Shown piece after piece: positions 1 through 9,042 of a stretch of 64,000 nucleotides of DNA. Under the pieces are notes generated by a model that ran no database searches, had not been told where the DNA came from, and was given only the letters and a program-made list of their open reading frames with translations. The translations under genes and the position numbers were made by a program. The stretch is from Bacillota bacterium (lineage in GTDB: Bacteria > Bacillota > Negativicutes > Sporomusales > UBA7701), in the NCBI GenBank assembly GCA_023415775.1, contig JAEZJM010000003.1, positions 117,180-181,179 on the forward strand. Direction: 5' to 3'. Position 1 is the first letter of the stretch; each line of letters starts with the position of its first letter.

Positions 1-312
1 ATCGCCGTCCGACCACTTGCCGCTCGCCTTGCCGTTCAGCAGGCCGGCGTGCATTTCGCCCTGTATATGAATGGTATAAACTGTTTTGCCGGCGCGCACC
101 GTGGCCACCAGCGTCCCGCTGCCCCCGGCCTTGCCGTCCGCCACCGGGCCCGACCAGCTCGCCGCGGTGAGAACGTAAAAAGGATGGACAAAGCCCACCT
201 TGGCCCCCGTCTTCGGGTCGGTCGCCCACGACTCTGCCGCCAGCGCCGTTCCAGCCAGCGCGCACAACACCGCTGCCACCGTCAAACACATTATCAACCG
301 CTTTGTCAGCAT
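1..312 (-). CDS. Exported protein of unknown function, 3' part missing
   Basis: Reading the complement gives an open frame from an ATG at 312 that runs off the left edge of the window. It begins with a typical signal peptide (MLTKRLIMCLTVAAVLCALAG, cleavage near TALAAES). The exported part contains the short segments GLLNGKASGKWSDGD, which resemble the repeated turns of MORN-like or beta-rich proteins. An ATG at 318 is also in frame, but the G-run before it is only 3 bases away, so the ATG at 312 has better ribosome-binding spacing. The next gene to the right is divergent. No function can be assigned from 104 codons. Confidence 0.6.
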   Translation of the reverse strand, partial: MLTKRLIMCLTVAAVLCALAGTALAAESWATDPKTGAKVGFVHPFYVLTAASWSGPVADGKAGGSGTLVATVRAGKTVYTIHIQGEMHAGLLNGKASGKWSDGD

Positions 313-473
313 CGCCATTACCCCCAGCGAATAATACTATAAATTTCCCTTCTTCGCGCTTCGCCAAAATCCTGCAAAACCCGCCATCTCCAACGCCGAC
401 CTGAAAAGGAAGGCGCCGCCCGCGCGCAGAATAATAGCCATAAGATAAAAAGGGGAGAAGAGAGGACCACAAC

Positions 474-1307
474 ATGACCTTACACCTCCGCCGGATGCTC
501 CCGACGCTGCTGGTAGTCATACTCATCCTTGCCGTCGCCTCGCCCGCCCTCGCCGCCGAACGGTCGTGGGTTAAAGTCGCCTACGACTCCAGCGCGCCCC
601 AGCAGCTCCGCGACAACGTCGAAGCCAGCCTCGACACCGTCGCTGACCTGCTCGCCGAATACCGCATCTACCTCACCCGGCCCATCACCGTCATCGTCTC
701 CGCCGACCACGAAGACTACGTCCGCATCCTGGTCCTCAACGGCTACACCCGCGAAAAAGCCGAGCAGACCGCCAAGCAGAGTGCGGGCGTCAGCCTCGGC
801 CAGCGGCCGGTCATCATCCTCAAAGGCAGCGACGCCCTCAAGCGCGACCGCCAGGAAGTATACCGCGTCCTCCCCCACGAAATCTTCCACCAGGTCCAGA
901 GCCAGTGGGGCAAGCTGGGCACCGTCAATTGGATGGTCGAAGCCGCCCCCGAGCTCTTCAGGATCAAAGCCTCCGAAAAGGCCGGTTTCGCGCCCGCCGG
1001 CGTTTTTTTGGCCATGGAGCAGTTGCGCGTCAAACACGCCAAGGTCATCCCCAGCGCCGCCGAACTCGCCAGCAAAAACTACGCCGTCTTCAGCGGCCTT
1101 GCCGGCAAAGGCTACCCCGTCTACGCCATGTCCACCCTCATGCTCAGCAAACTCGTCGATGACGCCGGCTTCGACAAGGTCGTCTACTTCTACCAGCAGC
1201 TCCACCACGGCGCCGACCCCGACAAAGCCTTTTTAAACACCTTTCGCGTGCCGATGGGGTGGTTTACCAAAGATATGGACGCCTACTTCGCCTCCCTCCG
1301 TCAATAA
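474..1307 (+). CDS. Exported gluzincin-like metallopeptidase (HEIFH)
   Basis: A 277-residue protein with an N-terminal signal peptide (hydrophobic residues about 9-25, ending ASPALAAE). It carries a zincin motif HEIFH at about residues 135-139 and a downstream segment NWMVEAAPELF, where a third zinc ligand (Glu) would lie in the MA clan. It probably acts outside the membrane as a peptidase, but no substrate is evident. The layout matches the N-terminal half of the larger protein at 56294-57892, so the two are likely paralogues. The start is ATG 474 behind GAGAGGA. It is divergent from the partial gene at 1-312 and followed by repeat copy 1. Confidence 0.7.
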   Translation: MTLHLRRMLPTLLVVILILAVASPALAAERSWVKVAYDSSAPQQLRDNVEASLDTVADLLAEYRIYLTRPITVIVSADHEDYVRILVLNGYTREKAEQTAKQSAGVSLGQRPVIILKGSDALKRDRQEVYRVLPHEIFHQVQSQWGKLGTVNWMVEAAPELFRIKASEKAGFAPAGVFLAMEQLRVKHAKVIPSAAELASKNYAVFSGLAGKGYPVYAMSTLMLSKLVDDAGFDKVVYFYQQLHHGADPDKAFLNTFRVPMGWFTKDMDAYFASLRQ

Positions 1308-1312
1308 TCCCC

Positions 1313-1433
1313 GGCCGTTGATAAAGCCCCATCTGCGTTGTTGTTCCGCCGTCCGGTTGCTAGCGTACGTTCCGAGTACGCGTCGCTGCCCGTCCGGCGG
1401 AGCCGCCTAGCATCTGGGGCTTTCTGAACGGCC
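1313..1433 (+). repeat. Paired-arm intergenic repeat, copy 1
   Basis: The left end GGCCGTTGATAAAGCCCC pairs with the right end GGGGCTTTCTGAACGGCC. The middle arms CCGCC and GGCGG pair, and the inner hairpin is GCGTAC/GTACGC. It starts just after the stop codon of the metallopeptidase-like gene and could act as its 3' stem-loop. Confidence 0.85.
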
Positions 1434-1706
1434 TCCGGTTTATACTGATCCGGGTTATTGATCACCGCTACCACAACCGCTTGTGCTGATAAGCGTTCCA
1501 CCACATCCTTGTCAACCCCCGAAAAAGAACTTCAACCCCTCGTATTTCCTGGCTTAGCGACGCATTTTCAAAAAAAATTAAAAAATTTTTCTGCCATAAA
1601 TTGGCTGGGAATTCGCATATATAGGGTCTGTTGGTTCGTTGACCACAATATCTTGTGTATGATGCTTATTTGTTAAAGTCAAAGCCCCCAAACAAATAAT
1701 AAAAGC
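1434..1706. other. AT-rich intergenic stretch with no gene seen
   Basis: This interval between repeat copy 1 and the mraZ terminator/operator region is clearly more AT-rich than the surrounding genes. It has poly-A/T runs around 1570-1600. The short open frames here have no convincing ribosome-binding sites or protein features. It may hold the main promoter of the division cluster, but no -35/-10 pair with good spacing could be settled. Confidence 0.5.
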
Positions 1707-1740
1707 AAAAAAATCCTTCAAAAATATGAAGGATTTTTTC
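1707..1740 (+). terminator. Rho-independent terminator-like hairpin upstream of mraZ
   Basis: AAAAATCCTTC and GAAGGATTTTTT form an 11-bp stem around an 8-base loop. A-runs lie on one side and T-runs on the other, so it could terminate in both directions. It separates the AT-rich region from the mraZ operator. Confidence 0.75.
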
Positions 1741-1764
1741 AATTTGTCGAGAAAAAGTACATAA

Positions 1765-1795
1765 AAGTGGTGGATTGTGGTGTAAAGTGGTTGAA
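1765..1795 (+). promoter_or_regulatory. MraZ operator: three GTGG boxes at 10-bp spacing
   Basis: GTGG occurs at 1767, 1777 and 1787, once per helical turn, each in an (A)GTGGTg/t context. MraZ proteins are known to bind tandem GTGG-type repeats with this period in front of their own operon. The position 32 bases before mraZ fits autoregulation of the division cluster. Confidence 0.75.
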
Positions 1796-1821
1796 ACTAA
1801 CGCCGAGGTGGTGATGAGGCC

Positions 1822-2253
1822 ATGTTCATGGGGGAATATCTCCATACCATCGACAACAAAGGGCGCCTCATTTTCCCGGCCAAGTTCCGCGAGGATCTTG
1901 GCGAGAAATTCATCGCCACCAAAGGCCTCGACAACTGCCTGTTCGTATACAGCCCCGAAGAGTGGGCCATCCTAGAGAACAAGCTCAAGCAACTGCCACT
2001 CGCCAAACCCGAGGCCCGCGCCTTCGTCCGCTTCTTCTTCGCCGGCGCTGCCGAGCTCGAAGCCGACAAGCAGGGCAGAGTGCTCCTGCCCGCCAACCTC
2101 AGGGAACACGCCAAACTCGACAAAGACGTCGTCGTCATCGGTGTGTCGACCCGCATCGAAATCTGGGGCAAAGAAGCTTGGGACGAATACAACGCCAAGA
2201 TTGGCCCCGATGTCGCCACCATCGCCGAAAACCTGGTGAACCTCGGCATCTAG
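1822..2253 (+). CDS. mraZ: Transcriptional regulator MraZ
   Basis: A 143-residue protein starting MFMGEYLHTIDNKGRLIFP, the conserved first half of the duplicated SpoVT/AbrB-like MraZ fold. The second copy is marked by DKQGRVLLPANLRE. MraZ forms a ring-shaped oligomer that binds repeats upstream of the dcw cluster and controls it. Length is normal for the family. It is the first gene of the cluster and has three GTGG boxes directly upstream. rsmH follows after 12 bases, so the two are co-transcribed. The ATG at 1822 is preceded by GATGAGG. Confidence 0.97.
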   Translation: MFMGEYLHTIDNKGRLIFPAKFREDLGEKFIATKGLDNCLFVYSPEEWAILENKLKQLPLAKPEARAFVRFFFAGAAELEADKQGRVLLPANLREHAKLDKDVVVIGVSTRIEIWGKEAWDEYNAKIGPDVATIAENLVNLGI

Positions 2254-2265
2254 CCGGAGGCTGAC

Positions 2266-3198
2266 ATGGACTTTCAACACACTAGCGTTCTCCTCGCAGA
2301 AACGGTCGCCGCACTGGTCACCGACCCGGCCGGCATATACGTGGACTGCACCCTGGGGGGCGGCGGGCATGCCGCAGCCGTCACCGGGCGCCTCGGTCCA
2401 TCGGCCTGGTTCATCGGCATCGACCAGGACCCGGCCGCTCTCAAGGCCGCCCAGACCCGGCTGCGGAACGCTTCCTGCCGGGTTAGCGTCGTCCACAGCA
2501 ACTTCGCGTCCCTCGGCGCCGTCCTCGACGACCTTGGCGTACCGGCCGTCACCGGCATCCTTTTCGACCTCGGCGTCTCCTCCCACCAGCTCGACGTCGC
2601 CGAACGCGGCTTCTCCTACATGCAGGACGGACCGCTCGACATGCGCATGAACCCCGGCGACGTGCTCACCGCCCACGAAATCGTCAACACCTGGGACGAA
2701 GCCCGTCTCACCAAGATAATCTTCGACTACGGCGAAGAACGCTGGGCGAAAAAAATCGCCCGCACCATCGTCGCCGAGCGCGCCCGCCGTCCGCTAGCAA
2801 CCACCGGCGAACTCGCGGAAACGATCAAAAAGGCCATCCCCGCGGCCGCCCGCCGCGAAGGGCCCCATCCCGCAAAACGGACCTTCCAGGCCATCCGCAT
2901 CGCCGTCAACGACGAACTCGGCATCCTCCGCGCCGCCCTCGAAGCAGCCGCTCAGCGGCTCGTCCCCGGTGGCCGGTTATGTGTAATCACCTTCCACTCC
3001 CTCGAAGACCGCATCGCCAAACAGACCATCCAGGACCTGGCGAAAGGCTGTCTCTGCCCCAAGGATTTCCCCGTATGCGTCTGCGGCAACACCCCCAAAG
3101 TCAGAGCCCTCGGCAAGCCGGTCCCCCCATCGCCGGCCGAGCTTGAGGCCAACCCCCGGTCCCGCAGCGCCAAACTCAGGGTGGCGGAAAAGGTATAA
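2266..3198 (+). CDS. rsmH: 16S rRNA (cytosine-1402-N4)-methyltransferase RsmH
   Basis: A 310-residue SAM-dependent methyltransferase (also called MraW). HTSVLLAETV is at the N-terminus, the SAM-binding loop CTLGGGGHAAAV lies near residues 28-39, and GILFDLGVSSHQLD and the C-terminal NPRSRSAKLR are family signatures. It methylates N4 of C1402 in the ribosomal P site. Its place after mraZ is conserved across bacteria. The start at ATG 2266 has GCCGGAGG just upstream. Confidence 0.97.
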   Translation: MDFQHTSVLLAETVAALVTDPAGIYVDCTLGGGGHAAAVTGRLGPSAWFIGIDQDPAALKAAQTRLRNASCRVSVVHSNFASLGAVLDDLGVPAVTGILFDLGVSSHQLDVAERGFSYMQDGPLDMRMNPGDVLTAHEIVNTWDEARLTKIIFDYGEERWAKKIARTIVAERARRPLATTGELAETIKKAIPAAARREGPHPAKRTFQAIRIAVNDELGILRAALEAAAQRLVPGGRLCVITFHSLEDRIAKQTIQDLAKGCLCPKDFPVCVCGNTPKVRALGKPVPPSPAELEANPRSRSAKLRVAEKV

Positions 3199-3240
3199 TC
3201 AGGGAAGATAATGTTCTAATCTCCAGGGAGGGCAAATACT

Positions 3241-3684
3241 ATGTTAGTGAATCGCAAACAGGAGTGGGTGCAACTGCCGGAACCTGAACGGGCCCCGCTC
3301 GCCGTAGTCGTAGCGCAGCCGCGGCCGTATCCGAGCATCAGGAAGCAGTTTCTGCAGCTCATCATCCTAGCCGCCGCCCTCGCCATGCTCATCACCGTCC
3401 ATAGCTCCGTGATGGTGCACGCCGGCTACGACCTTGTCGAAATGAAAGCCCAAGCCGCCAAACTGGAACGGGACAACGAACTTCTCCGCCTGGAGATCGC
3501 CAAGCTCAAATCGCCGCAGCGCATCCAGCAGATCGCCACCAATCAACTCGGCATGGTCACCCCGCAGAACACCTACTACGCGACCGCCGCCCCGTCTTCT
3601 ACCGGCTCCGTCGCCGGCGAGAAGAACGGCAAAGTGGTCAGTATGCTAAAAATGAGCAAAGCTGAGGCGAGCAAAGGGCGCTAA
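3241..3684 (+). CDS. ftsL: Cell division protein FtsL
   Basis: A 147-residue bitopic membrane protein with a short cytoplasmic N-terminus, one transmembrane segment at about residues 38-58, and a coiled coil (EMKAQAAKLERDNELLRLEI) typical of septum-forming FtsL/DivIC proteins. It partners FtsQ/DivIB and DivIC to activate septal wall synthesis. Sequence conservation in FtsL is low, so the call rests on topology plus position between rsmH and the division transpeptidase. A strong GGGAGGG lies before ATG 3241. Confidence 0.85.
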   Translation: MLVNRKQEWVQLPEPERAPLAVVVAQPRPYPSIRKQFLQLIILAAALAMLITVHSSVMVHAGYDLVEMKAQAAKLERDNELLRLEIAKLKSPQRIQQIATNQLGMVTPQNTYYATAAPSSTGSVAGEKNGKVVSMLKMSKAEASKGR

Positions 3685-3709
3685 ACTCACCGATGGGGGG
3701 AGGAAGCGC

Positions 3710-5851
3710 GTGGTATCTGCATCGCACGTCACCATCCGCAAACGGGCAGCGGTGCTCTTTCTGTTTGTCGCTCTCGTCATGGTCGGCCTCGTCGGCCGCC
3801 TCGTCTACCTGCAGTCCTACCGGAGCCCATGGCTAGCGGAAAGCGCCACCGACCAACGGGTTAGGGAAATACCCGTCGAAGCGAGGCGCGGCGTCATCTA
3901 CGACCGCCACGGCCGCGAACTGGCTGTCAGCGTCAGCAGCGAGTCGGTATACGCCATACCCGCCGAAATACGGAACCCCGAGGAAACAGCAGCCAGATTG
4001 GCTGCTCTTTTGACATTGGACCGGGAAAAGCTGGCCGCCAAGCTCAAACAGCGCCAGTCCTTCCTGTGGATCAAGCGCAAAATTGACCCCGCCGCCGCCC
4101 TCGAAGTACGCAAGCTCGGCCTTCCCGGCGTCGGCATCACCCAGGAAAACCGCCGTCACTACCCTCAGGGCCGTCTCGCCTCCCATATTCTCGGCTTCAC
4201 CGGCATCGACAGCCAGGGCCTCGACGGCGTCGAACTTACCTTCGACAGCTACCTGCGCGGCCGCCCCGGCGCCGTCGTCGTCGAATACGATGCCCGCGGC
4301 CACGAGATACCCCAGGCCACCCACCGCTACATACCGCCCGTCCCCGGCCAGGACATCCACCTCACCATCGACACCGTCATCCAGCAGATAATCGAACGCG
4401 AACTCGAAAAAGTCCTGCGCGACACCCAGGCCCAGCGGGTCAGCATCATCGCCATCGCCCCCGCCAGCGGCGAAATCCTCGCTCTTGCCAACAAGCCCGA
4501 CTACGACCCCAACGACTTCGCCGCCTTCAGCCCCAAGCTCTGGCGCAACAGCGCCGTCTCCAACGCCTACGAACCCGGCTCCACCTTCAAAATAATCACC
4601 ACTGCCGCCGCCCTCGGCGAACACATCGTCCGTCCCGAAGACCGCTTCTTCGACCCCGGCGCCGTCGAGGTCCAGGACCGCCACATCCACTGCTGGCGAC
4701 ACGGCGGACACGGCAGCCAGAGCTTTGTCGAGGTCGTCAAAAACTCCTGCAACGTCGGCTTCGTCAACGTCGGCCTGCGGCTCGGCGCCGACGCCTTCTA
4801 CCGCCACATCGCCGCCTTCGGCTTCAACAAACCCACCGGCGTCGACCTCCCCGGCGAAGCGCGCGGCCTCATGGTCGACCATGCCAAAGTCAAGCCCATC
4901 AACATCGCCACCATGGCCATCGGCCAGAGCATCGCCGTCACTCCCATCCAGCTCATCACCGCCGCCGCCGCCATCGCCAACGATGGCCAGCTTCTCAGGC
5001 CCCAGATCGTCAGGGAAGTGCGCGACAAAGACGGTCGCGTCACCCGCGCCTTTGCCCCCGATCCGGTCGCCAGGGTGCTCGACGACAAAACCGCCCAAAC
5101 CGTCAAAGGAATTTTGGAAAAAGTTGTTGAAGAAGGAACAGGCAGAAACGCTTTCATCGAAGGCTTCCGCATAGCCGGCAAAACCGGCACCGCCCAGAAA
5201 GTGGGGGAGAGGGGCTACGCCCAGGGGCGCTACGTCGCCTCCTTCGTAGGCTTCGCCCCCGCCGACAGCCCCCGCATCGCCCTCCTCGTCATCATCGACG
5301 AACCTGTCGGCCCGTACTATGGCGGCCTTATCGCCGCCCCCGTATTCGGCGCCGTCATGCGCGACATCCTCCAGTACCTCCAAATTTCCCCCCAGGGGGG
5401 GCCGTCCGGCCAGCACGACCAGGAAACCCACCTCACCGTGCCCGCCGTCATCAACCTCCCGGTCGCCGACGCCGTCCGCGAACTAAAGGCCGCCGGCCTG
5501 ACCGCCAGAGTCGAGGAAGCAGGGGAGCGGGTCGCCGACCAGGTTCCTAAACCCTCTAGCCGCGTGCCCGCCGGCGCGAACATCCTCCTCTATACCCAGA
5601 CCCCTCGCTACGGCGGCGGCGAAATCACCATCCCCGACCTCACCGGCCTCGCCCCCCGCGAAGCGACGGCCCTCCTCGCCGAGCTCGGCCTCCTCATAGG
5701 TCCGGAAGGAGGAGAAGGCCCCGCCGACCGGCAAGACCCGCCGCCCGGCGGCAAAGCTCCGGCCGGCAGCAAGGTAACGGTGCATTTCCAAGCACAACCG
5801 GCTAATTTTGGCAATTCAGGTAATACTAATATAAAACCTCTTGCCCCGTAA
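3710..5851 (+). CDS. spoVD: Septal/sporulation transpeptidase (class B PBP, SpoVD/FtsI type) with two PASTA domains
   Basis: A 713-residue class B penicillin-binding protein. It has an N-terminal membrane anchor (about residues 12-30) and a dimerisation domain. The transpeptidase domain carries the SxxK motif in GSTFK near residue 290, SCN near 346 and KTGT near 490. Two PASTA domains follow at about 575-635 and 640-700, and the protein ends in a Gly/Asn-rich tail. It cross-links peptidoglycan at the septum or spore cortex. PASTA-bearing members of this cluster are usually called SpoVD in spore formers; if no other FtsI exists, it may serve vegetative division too. Start GTG 3710 follows GGGGGGAGG. 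Repeat copy 2 separates it from murE. Confidence 0.9.
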   Translation: MVSASHVTIRKRAAVLFLFVALVMVGLVGRLVYLQSYRSPWLAESATDQRVREIPVEARRGVIYDRHGRELAVSVSSESVYAIPAEIRNPEETAARLAALLTLDREKLAAKLKQRQSFLWIKRKIDPAAALEVRKLGLPGVGITQENRRHYPQGRLASHILGFTGIDSQGLDGVELTFDSYLRGRPGAVVVEYDARGHEIPQATHRYIPPVPGQDIHLTIDTVIQQIIERELEKVLRDTQAQRVSIIAIAPASGEILALANKPDYDPNDFAAFSPKLWRNSAVSNAYEPGSTFKIITTAAALGEHIVRPEDRFFDPGAVEVQDRHIHCWRHGGHGSQSFVEVVKNSCNVGFVNVGLRLGADAFYRHIAAFGFNKPTGVDLPGEARGLMVDHAKVKPINIATMAIGQSIAVTPIQLITAAAAIANDGQLLRPQIVREVRDKDGRVTRAFAPDPVARVLDDKTAQTVKGILEKVVEEGTGRNAFIEGFRIAGKTGTAQKVGERGYAQGRYVASFVGFAPADSPRIALLVIIDEPVGPYYGGLIAAPVFGAVMRDILQYLQISPQGGPSGQHDQETHLTVPAVINLPVADAVRELKAAGLTARVEEAGERVADQVPKPSSRVPAGANILLYTQTPRYGGGEITIPDLTGLAPREATALLAELGLLIGPEGGEGPADRQDPPPGGKAPAGSKVTVHFQAQPANFGNSGNTNIKPLAP

Positions 5852-5856
5852 TCGAG

Positions 5857-5980
5857 GGCAGGCCGTTGATGACCCCCATCTGCGTTGTTGGTGCTGCGGG
5901 CGTTTGCTAGCGTACTACCGTGTACGCGTCGCTGCACGTCCTCGCCCCGCCTAGCATCTGGGAGCCCTGAACGGCCTGCC
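5857..5980 (+). repeat. Paired-arm intergenic repeat, copy 2
   Basis: The outer stem is extended to GGCAGGCCGTT/AACGGCCTGCC, with the inner hairpin GCGTAC/GTACGC. It sits between the PBP gene and murE inside the operon. Confidence 0.85.
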
Positions 5981-6007
5981 GGCAATCCATAGATACCGGA
6001 GGCTACC

Positions 6008-7498
6008 ATGTCCAAAACCATCCAGCAACTCGCGGCACAACTCAAAGACGTACAGGTCACCGGCGACGCAAACCGGGAGATCACCTCCCTCGCCTACGAC
6101 TCGCGGGCCGTCAAGCCCGGAGCCCTGTTCGTCGCCCTCGCCGGCAGCAAGGCCGACGGTCACGACTTCGTCGCCGCCGCCTGCCGCCAGGGCGCGGCCG
6201 CCGTCCTCATCGACAGGGACGTTCCCGTGGAGAGCGGCGTCGTCGTCCTCAGGGTCCACGACACCCGCGCCGCCATGCTCGCAATCACCCCGTACTTTTA
6301 CGACTACCCCAGTCGCAAGCTCCGCCTCATCGGCGTCACCGGCACCAACGGCAAAACCACCACCACCCACCTTATCCGCGCCCTCCTGCTCGCCGCCGGC
6401 CACCGCGTCGGCCTCATCGGCACCATCCACACCATCATCGGCGACAAAACCCTCCCCGTCAAAAACACCACCCCCGACGTCATCGACCTCCAAGCCCTCT
6501 TTGCCGACATGGTCGCCGCCGGCGTCACCCACGTAATCATGGAAGTCTCCTCCCACGCCATCGCCCTCGGCCGCATCGCCGGCAGCGAATTCGACGTCGG
6601 CGTCTACACAAACATCACCCGCGACCACCTCGACTTCCACCACACCTTCGAAAACTACATCGCCGCCAAAGCCGAGCTCTTCAGCCTCGTCTCGGCTCCC
6701 GGCGCGACGAAAAGCAATAAAGCCGCCGTCGTCAACACAGACGACCCGGCCGCCCCCGCCATGCTCGCCGCCTGCGGCTGCCGGCAGCTCACCTACGGCG
6801 TCGAAAAAGCCGCCGACCTCAGCGCCGCCGCCATCAGCGTCCGGGATCGCGGCGCCTCCTTCACCGTCAAGGGGCCCTTTGGCGACCTGCCGCTGAATCT
6901 AAAAATCACCGGCGTCTTCAACGTCTACAACGTCCTCGCCGCCATCGGCGCCGCCCTCATCGAAGGGATCGGTCCGGCCCTCATCAAACAGACCCTCGAA
7001 CAATTCACCAGCGTCCCCGGACGCTTCGAACTCGTCGACGCAGGCCAGCCATACACAGTAATCGTCGACTATGCCCACACCCCCGACGGCCTTGAGAACA
7101 TCCTCCGCACCGCCCGCCAGTTTGCCACCCGCCGCATCATCGTCGTCTTCGGCTGCGGCGGCGACCGCGACCGCACAAAGCGGCCCATCATGGGGCGGCT
7201 GGCCATGGACTACGGCGACATCGTCATCGCCACCTCCGACAACCCCCGCAGCGAAGACCCCGCCGCCATCCTCGCCGAAATCGAGGTCGGCCTCAAAGAA
7301 AAACAGACCGCCGCCAAAGGCTACGAAATAATCGCCGACCGCCGCGCGGCCATAGCCCGCGCCCTGCGCCTCGCCGCGAGCGACGACGTCGTCGTCATCG
7401 CCGGCAAAGGGCACGAAACCTATCAGGTCCTCAAAGACAAGACCATCGATTTCGACGATCGGGCCGTGGCCCGCGAGATCATCAAGGAGATGAACTGA
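6008..7498 (+). CDS. murE: UDP-MurNAc-L-Ala-D-Glu:meso-diaminopimelate ligase MurE
   Basis: A 496-residue Mur ligase. The ATP-binding loop GTNGKTTTT lies near residue 112. The motif DNPRSEDP near residue 410 is the signature of enzymes that add meso-diaminopimelate rather than lysine, so this organism should have DAP-type peptidoglycan. The C-terminal part has AGKGHETYQ. It acts in the cytoplasm, third in the stem-peptide pathway. Its TGA stop overlaps the murF ATG (ATGATG region at 7496-7500). The start ATG 6008 follows CCGGAGG. Confidence 0.97.
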   Translation: MSKTIQQLAAQLKDVQVTGDANREITSLAYDSRAVKPGALFVALAGSKADGHDFVAAACRQGAAAVLIDRDVPVESGVVVLRVHDTRAAMLAITPYFYDYPSRKLRLIGVTGTNGKTTTTHLIRALLLAAGHRVGLIGTIHTIIGDKTLPVKNTTPDVIDLQALFADMVAAGVTHVIMEVSSHAIALGRIAGSEFDVGVYTNITRDHLDFHHTFENYIAAKAELFSLVSAPGATKSNKAAVVNTDDPAAPAMLAACGCRQLTYGVEKAADLSAAAISVRDRGASFTVKGPFGDLPLNLKITGVFNVYNVLAAIGAALIEGIGPALIKQTLEQFTSVPGRFELVDAGQPYTVIVDYAHTPDGLENILRTARQFATRRIIVVFGCGGDRDRTKRPIMGRLAMDYGDIVIATSDNPRSEDPAAILAEIEVGLKEKQTAAKGYEIIADRRAAIARALRLAASDDVVVIAGKGHETYQVLKDKTIDFDDRAVAREIIKEMN

Positions 7499-8859
7499 TG
7501 GCCGAATTCACCGTCAGCCAAGTCCTCGAAGCCACCGGCGGCGCCCTGGCCGGCGCGGCCCACCGCTCAACCTTCAACGGAGTATCCACCGACACCCGCA
7601 CAATTAAGCGCGGCAACCTCTTCGTCGCCCTCAAGGGCGAAAACTTCGACGGCCACGACTTCCTCCTCAGGGCGGTCGACAACGGCGCCGCCGGCGTTGT
7701 CGTCTCCAGCCGCGAAGCCTACGTCCCCGAAAAAACCACCGCCGTCCTCGTCGTCGACACCCTCGCCGCGCTCCAGGACCTCGCCCGTTACCACCGTCGC
7801 CGCTTCACCCTCCCGGTGATCGGCATCACCGGCTCGAACGGCAAGACCACCACCAAAGACATGACCGCCGCCGTACTCTCCGGCCGCCTGCGCGTCCTCA
7901 AAACCCAGGCCAACTACAACAACGACATCGGCCTCCCCCAGACCCTCCTCGGCCTCGCCGCCGACCACCAGGCCGCCGTCGTCGAAATGGGCATGCGGGC
8001 CCGCGGCGAAATAAGCCGCCTGGCCGCCATCGCCGCCCCCACCGTCGCCGTCATCACCAACGTCGGCGAAACCCACGTCGAAGTGCTCGGCAGCGTAGAA
8101 AACATCGCCGCAGCCAAAAGCGAACTCGTCGAAGCCATCGCCGCCGACGGCCTCGTAATCCTCAACGCCGACATCCCCCTCGTCAAAGCCATGCGCGCCA
8201 AAACCGCGGCCCGCGTCGTATTCTACGGCCTCGGCCCCGACGCCGACGTGCGGGCCGAAAATATCGCCGCCGGCGAACGCGACACCGCCTTCGACTGCGT
8301 CCACCCCGGCGGCCGCTTACCCGTCACACTGCCGGCCGTCGGCAAACACAACATCTACAACGCCCTCGCCGCCATCACCGTCGGCCTCGAACTCGGTCTC
8401 AGCCCCGACGAAATCAGCGCCGGCCTCGCCACCTTCCAGGCCAGCGCCATGCGCCTCGCCATCGAAAATCTCGGCCCCTACACCGTCATCAACGACGCCT
8501 ACAACGCCAGCCCCCTCTCTATGCAGGCCGCCATTGACACCCTCGGCATGGTTGCCAGAGGCCGCAAAGTCGCCGTCCTCGGCGACATGCTCGAACTCGG
8601 CGAATTCGCCGCCGCCGCCCACAGCCGGGTCGGCGAGCAGCTCGCCGACAGCGGCGTCCAGGTTGTCGTCACCGTCGGCGAGGCGGCCCGCAACATCGCC
8701 GCCGCCGCCCTCGAAGGCGGCGTCAAGGTCGCCGTCGCCTGCGACGGCCACGACGAAGCCGCCGAAGCCCTGCGCAAACTCATCCGCACCGGCGACACCG
8801 TTTTGATCAAGGGTTCACGCGGCATGAAGATGGAAAAAATGCTAACCGTATTCAAATAA
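7498..8859 (+). CDS. murF: UDP-MurNAc-tripeptide:D-Ala-D-Ala ligase MurF
   Basis: A 453-residue Mur ligase with the P-loop GSNGKTTTKD near residue 112, NDAYNASPLSM in the central domain and KGSRGMKMEK at the C-terminus, all typical of MurF. It adds the D-Ala-D-Ala made by Ddl (17039) to the murein precursor. It overlaps murE by one base, so the two are translationally coupled. Repeat copy 3 follows immediately after the stop. Confidence 0.97.
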   Translation: MAEFTVSQVLEATGGALAGAAHRSTFNGVSTDTRTIKRGNLFVALKGENFDGHDFLLRAVDNGAAGVVVSSREAYVPEKTTAVLVVDTLAALQDLARYHRRRFTLPVIGITGSNGKTTTKDMTAAVLSGRLRVLKTQANYNNDIGLPQTLLGLAADHQAAVVEMGMRARGEISRLAAIAAPTVAVITNVGETHVEVLGSVENIAAAKSELVEAIAADGLVILNADIPLVKAMRAKTAARVVFYGLGPDADVRAENIAAGERDTAFDCVHPGGRLPVTLPAVGKHNIYNALAAITVGLELGLSPDEISAGLATFQASAMRLAIENLGPYTVINDAYNASPLSMQAAIDTLGMVARGRKVAVLGDMLELGEFAAAAHSRVGEQLADSGVQVVVTVGEAARNIAAAALEGGVKVAVACDGHDEAAEALRKLIRTGDTVLIKGSRGMKMEKMLTVFK

Positions 8860-8863
8860 AGGG

Positions 8864-8986
8864 GATGCCGTCTATTAAGTCCATCTGCTTCGTTGCTCCT
8901 CGGCTGCCATCCTCAGCGTACTAACGTGTACGCTTCCGGTGTCAGCCTCCGGTGCGCCTTGCATCTGGAGCTTACTAGACAGCATC
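8864..8986 (+). repeat. Paired-arm intergenic repeat, copy 3 (variant termini)
   Basis: The outer ends differ from the usual GGCCGTT but still pair: left GATGCCGTCTATTAAG, right CTTACTAGACAGCATC. The middle arms GGCTG/CAGCC and the inner hairpin GCGTAC/GTACGC are kept. It lies between murF and mraY. Confidence 0.85.
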
Positions 8987-9042
8987 GCACAATTCGGAAG
9001 ATCACGAAGAACGCGCCAAAGTTTACTGGAGGTTTCGTTTCA

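Noticed and set aside
49..342. Plus-strand open frame at the left edge
   Set aside because: It lies antisense to a frame with a clear signal peptide and start site on the minus strand (1-312). The plus-strand translation is Arg/His-rich shadow sequence.
1301..1504. Short open frames across the repeats (for example 1301-1504, 20010-20216, 63316-63504)
   Set aside because: Their similar translations (PDARRLRR..., DAYSERT...) come from the repeated DNA itself. They have no consistent start or ribosome-binding site, so the family is non-coding.
1631..1663. Sigma-A promoter TTGACC...TATGAT upstream of mraZ
   Set aside because: The spacer is only 13 bases and an alternative -35 would need 21, so it was not listed.
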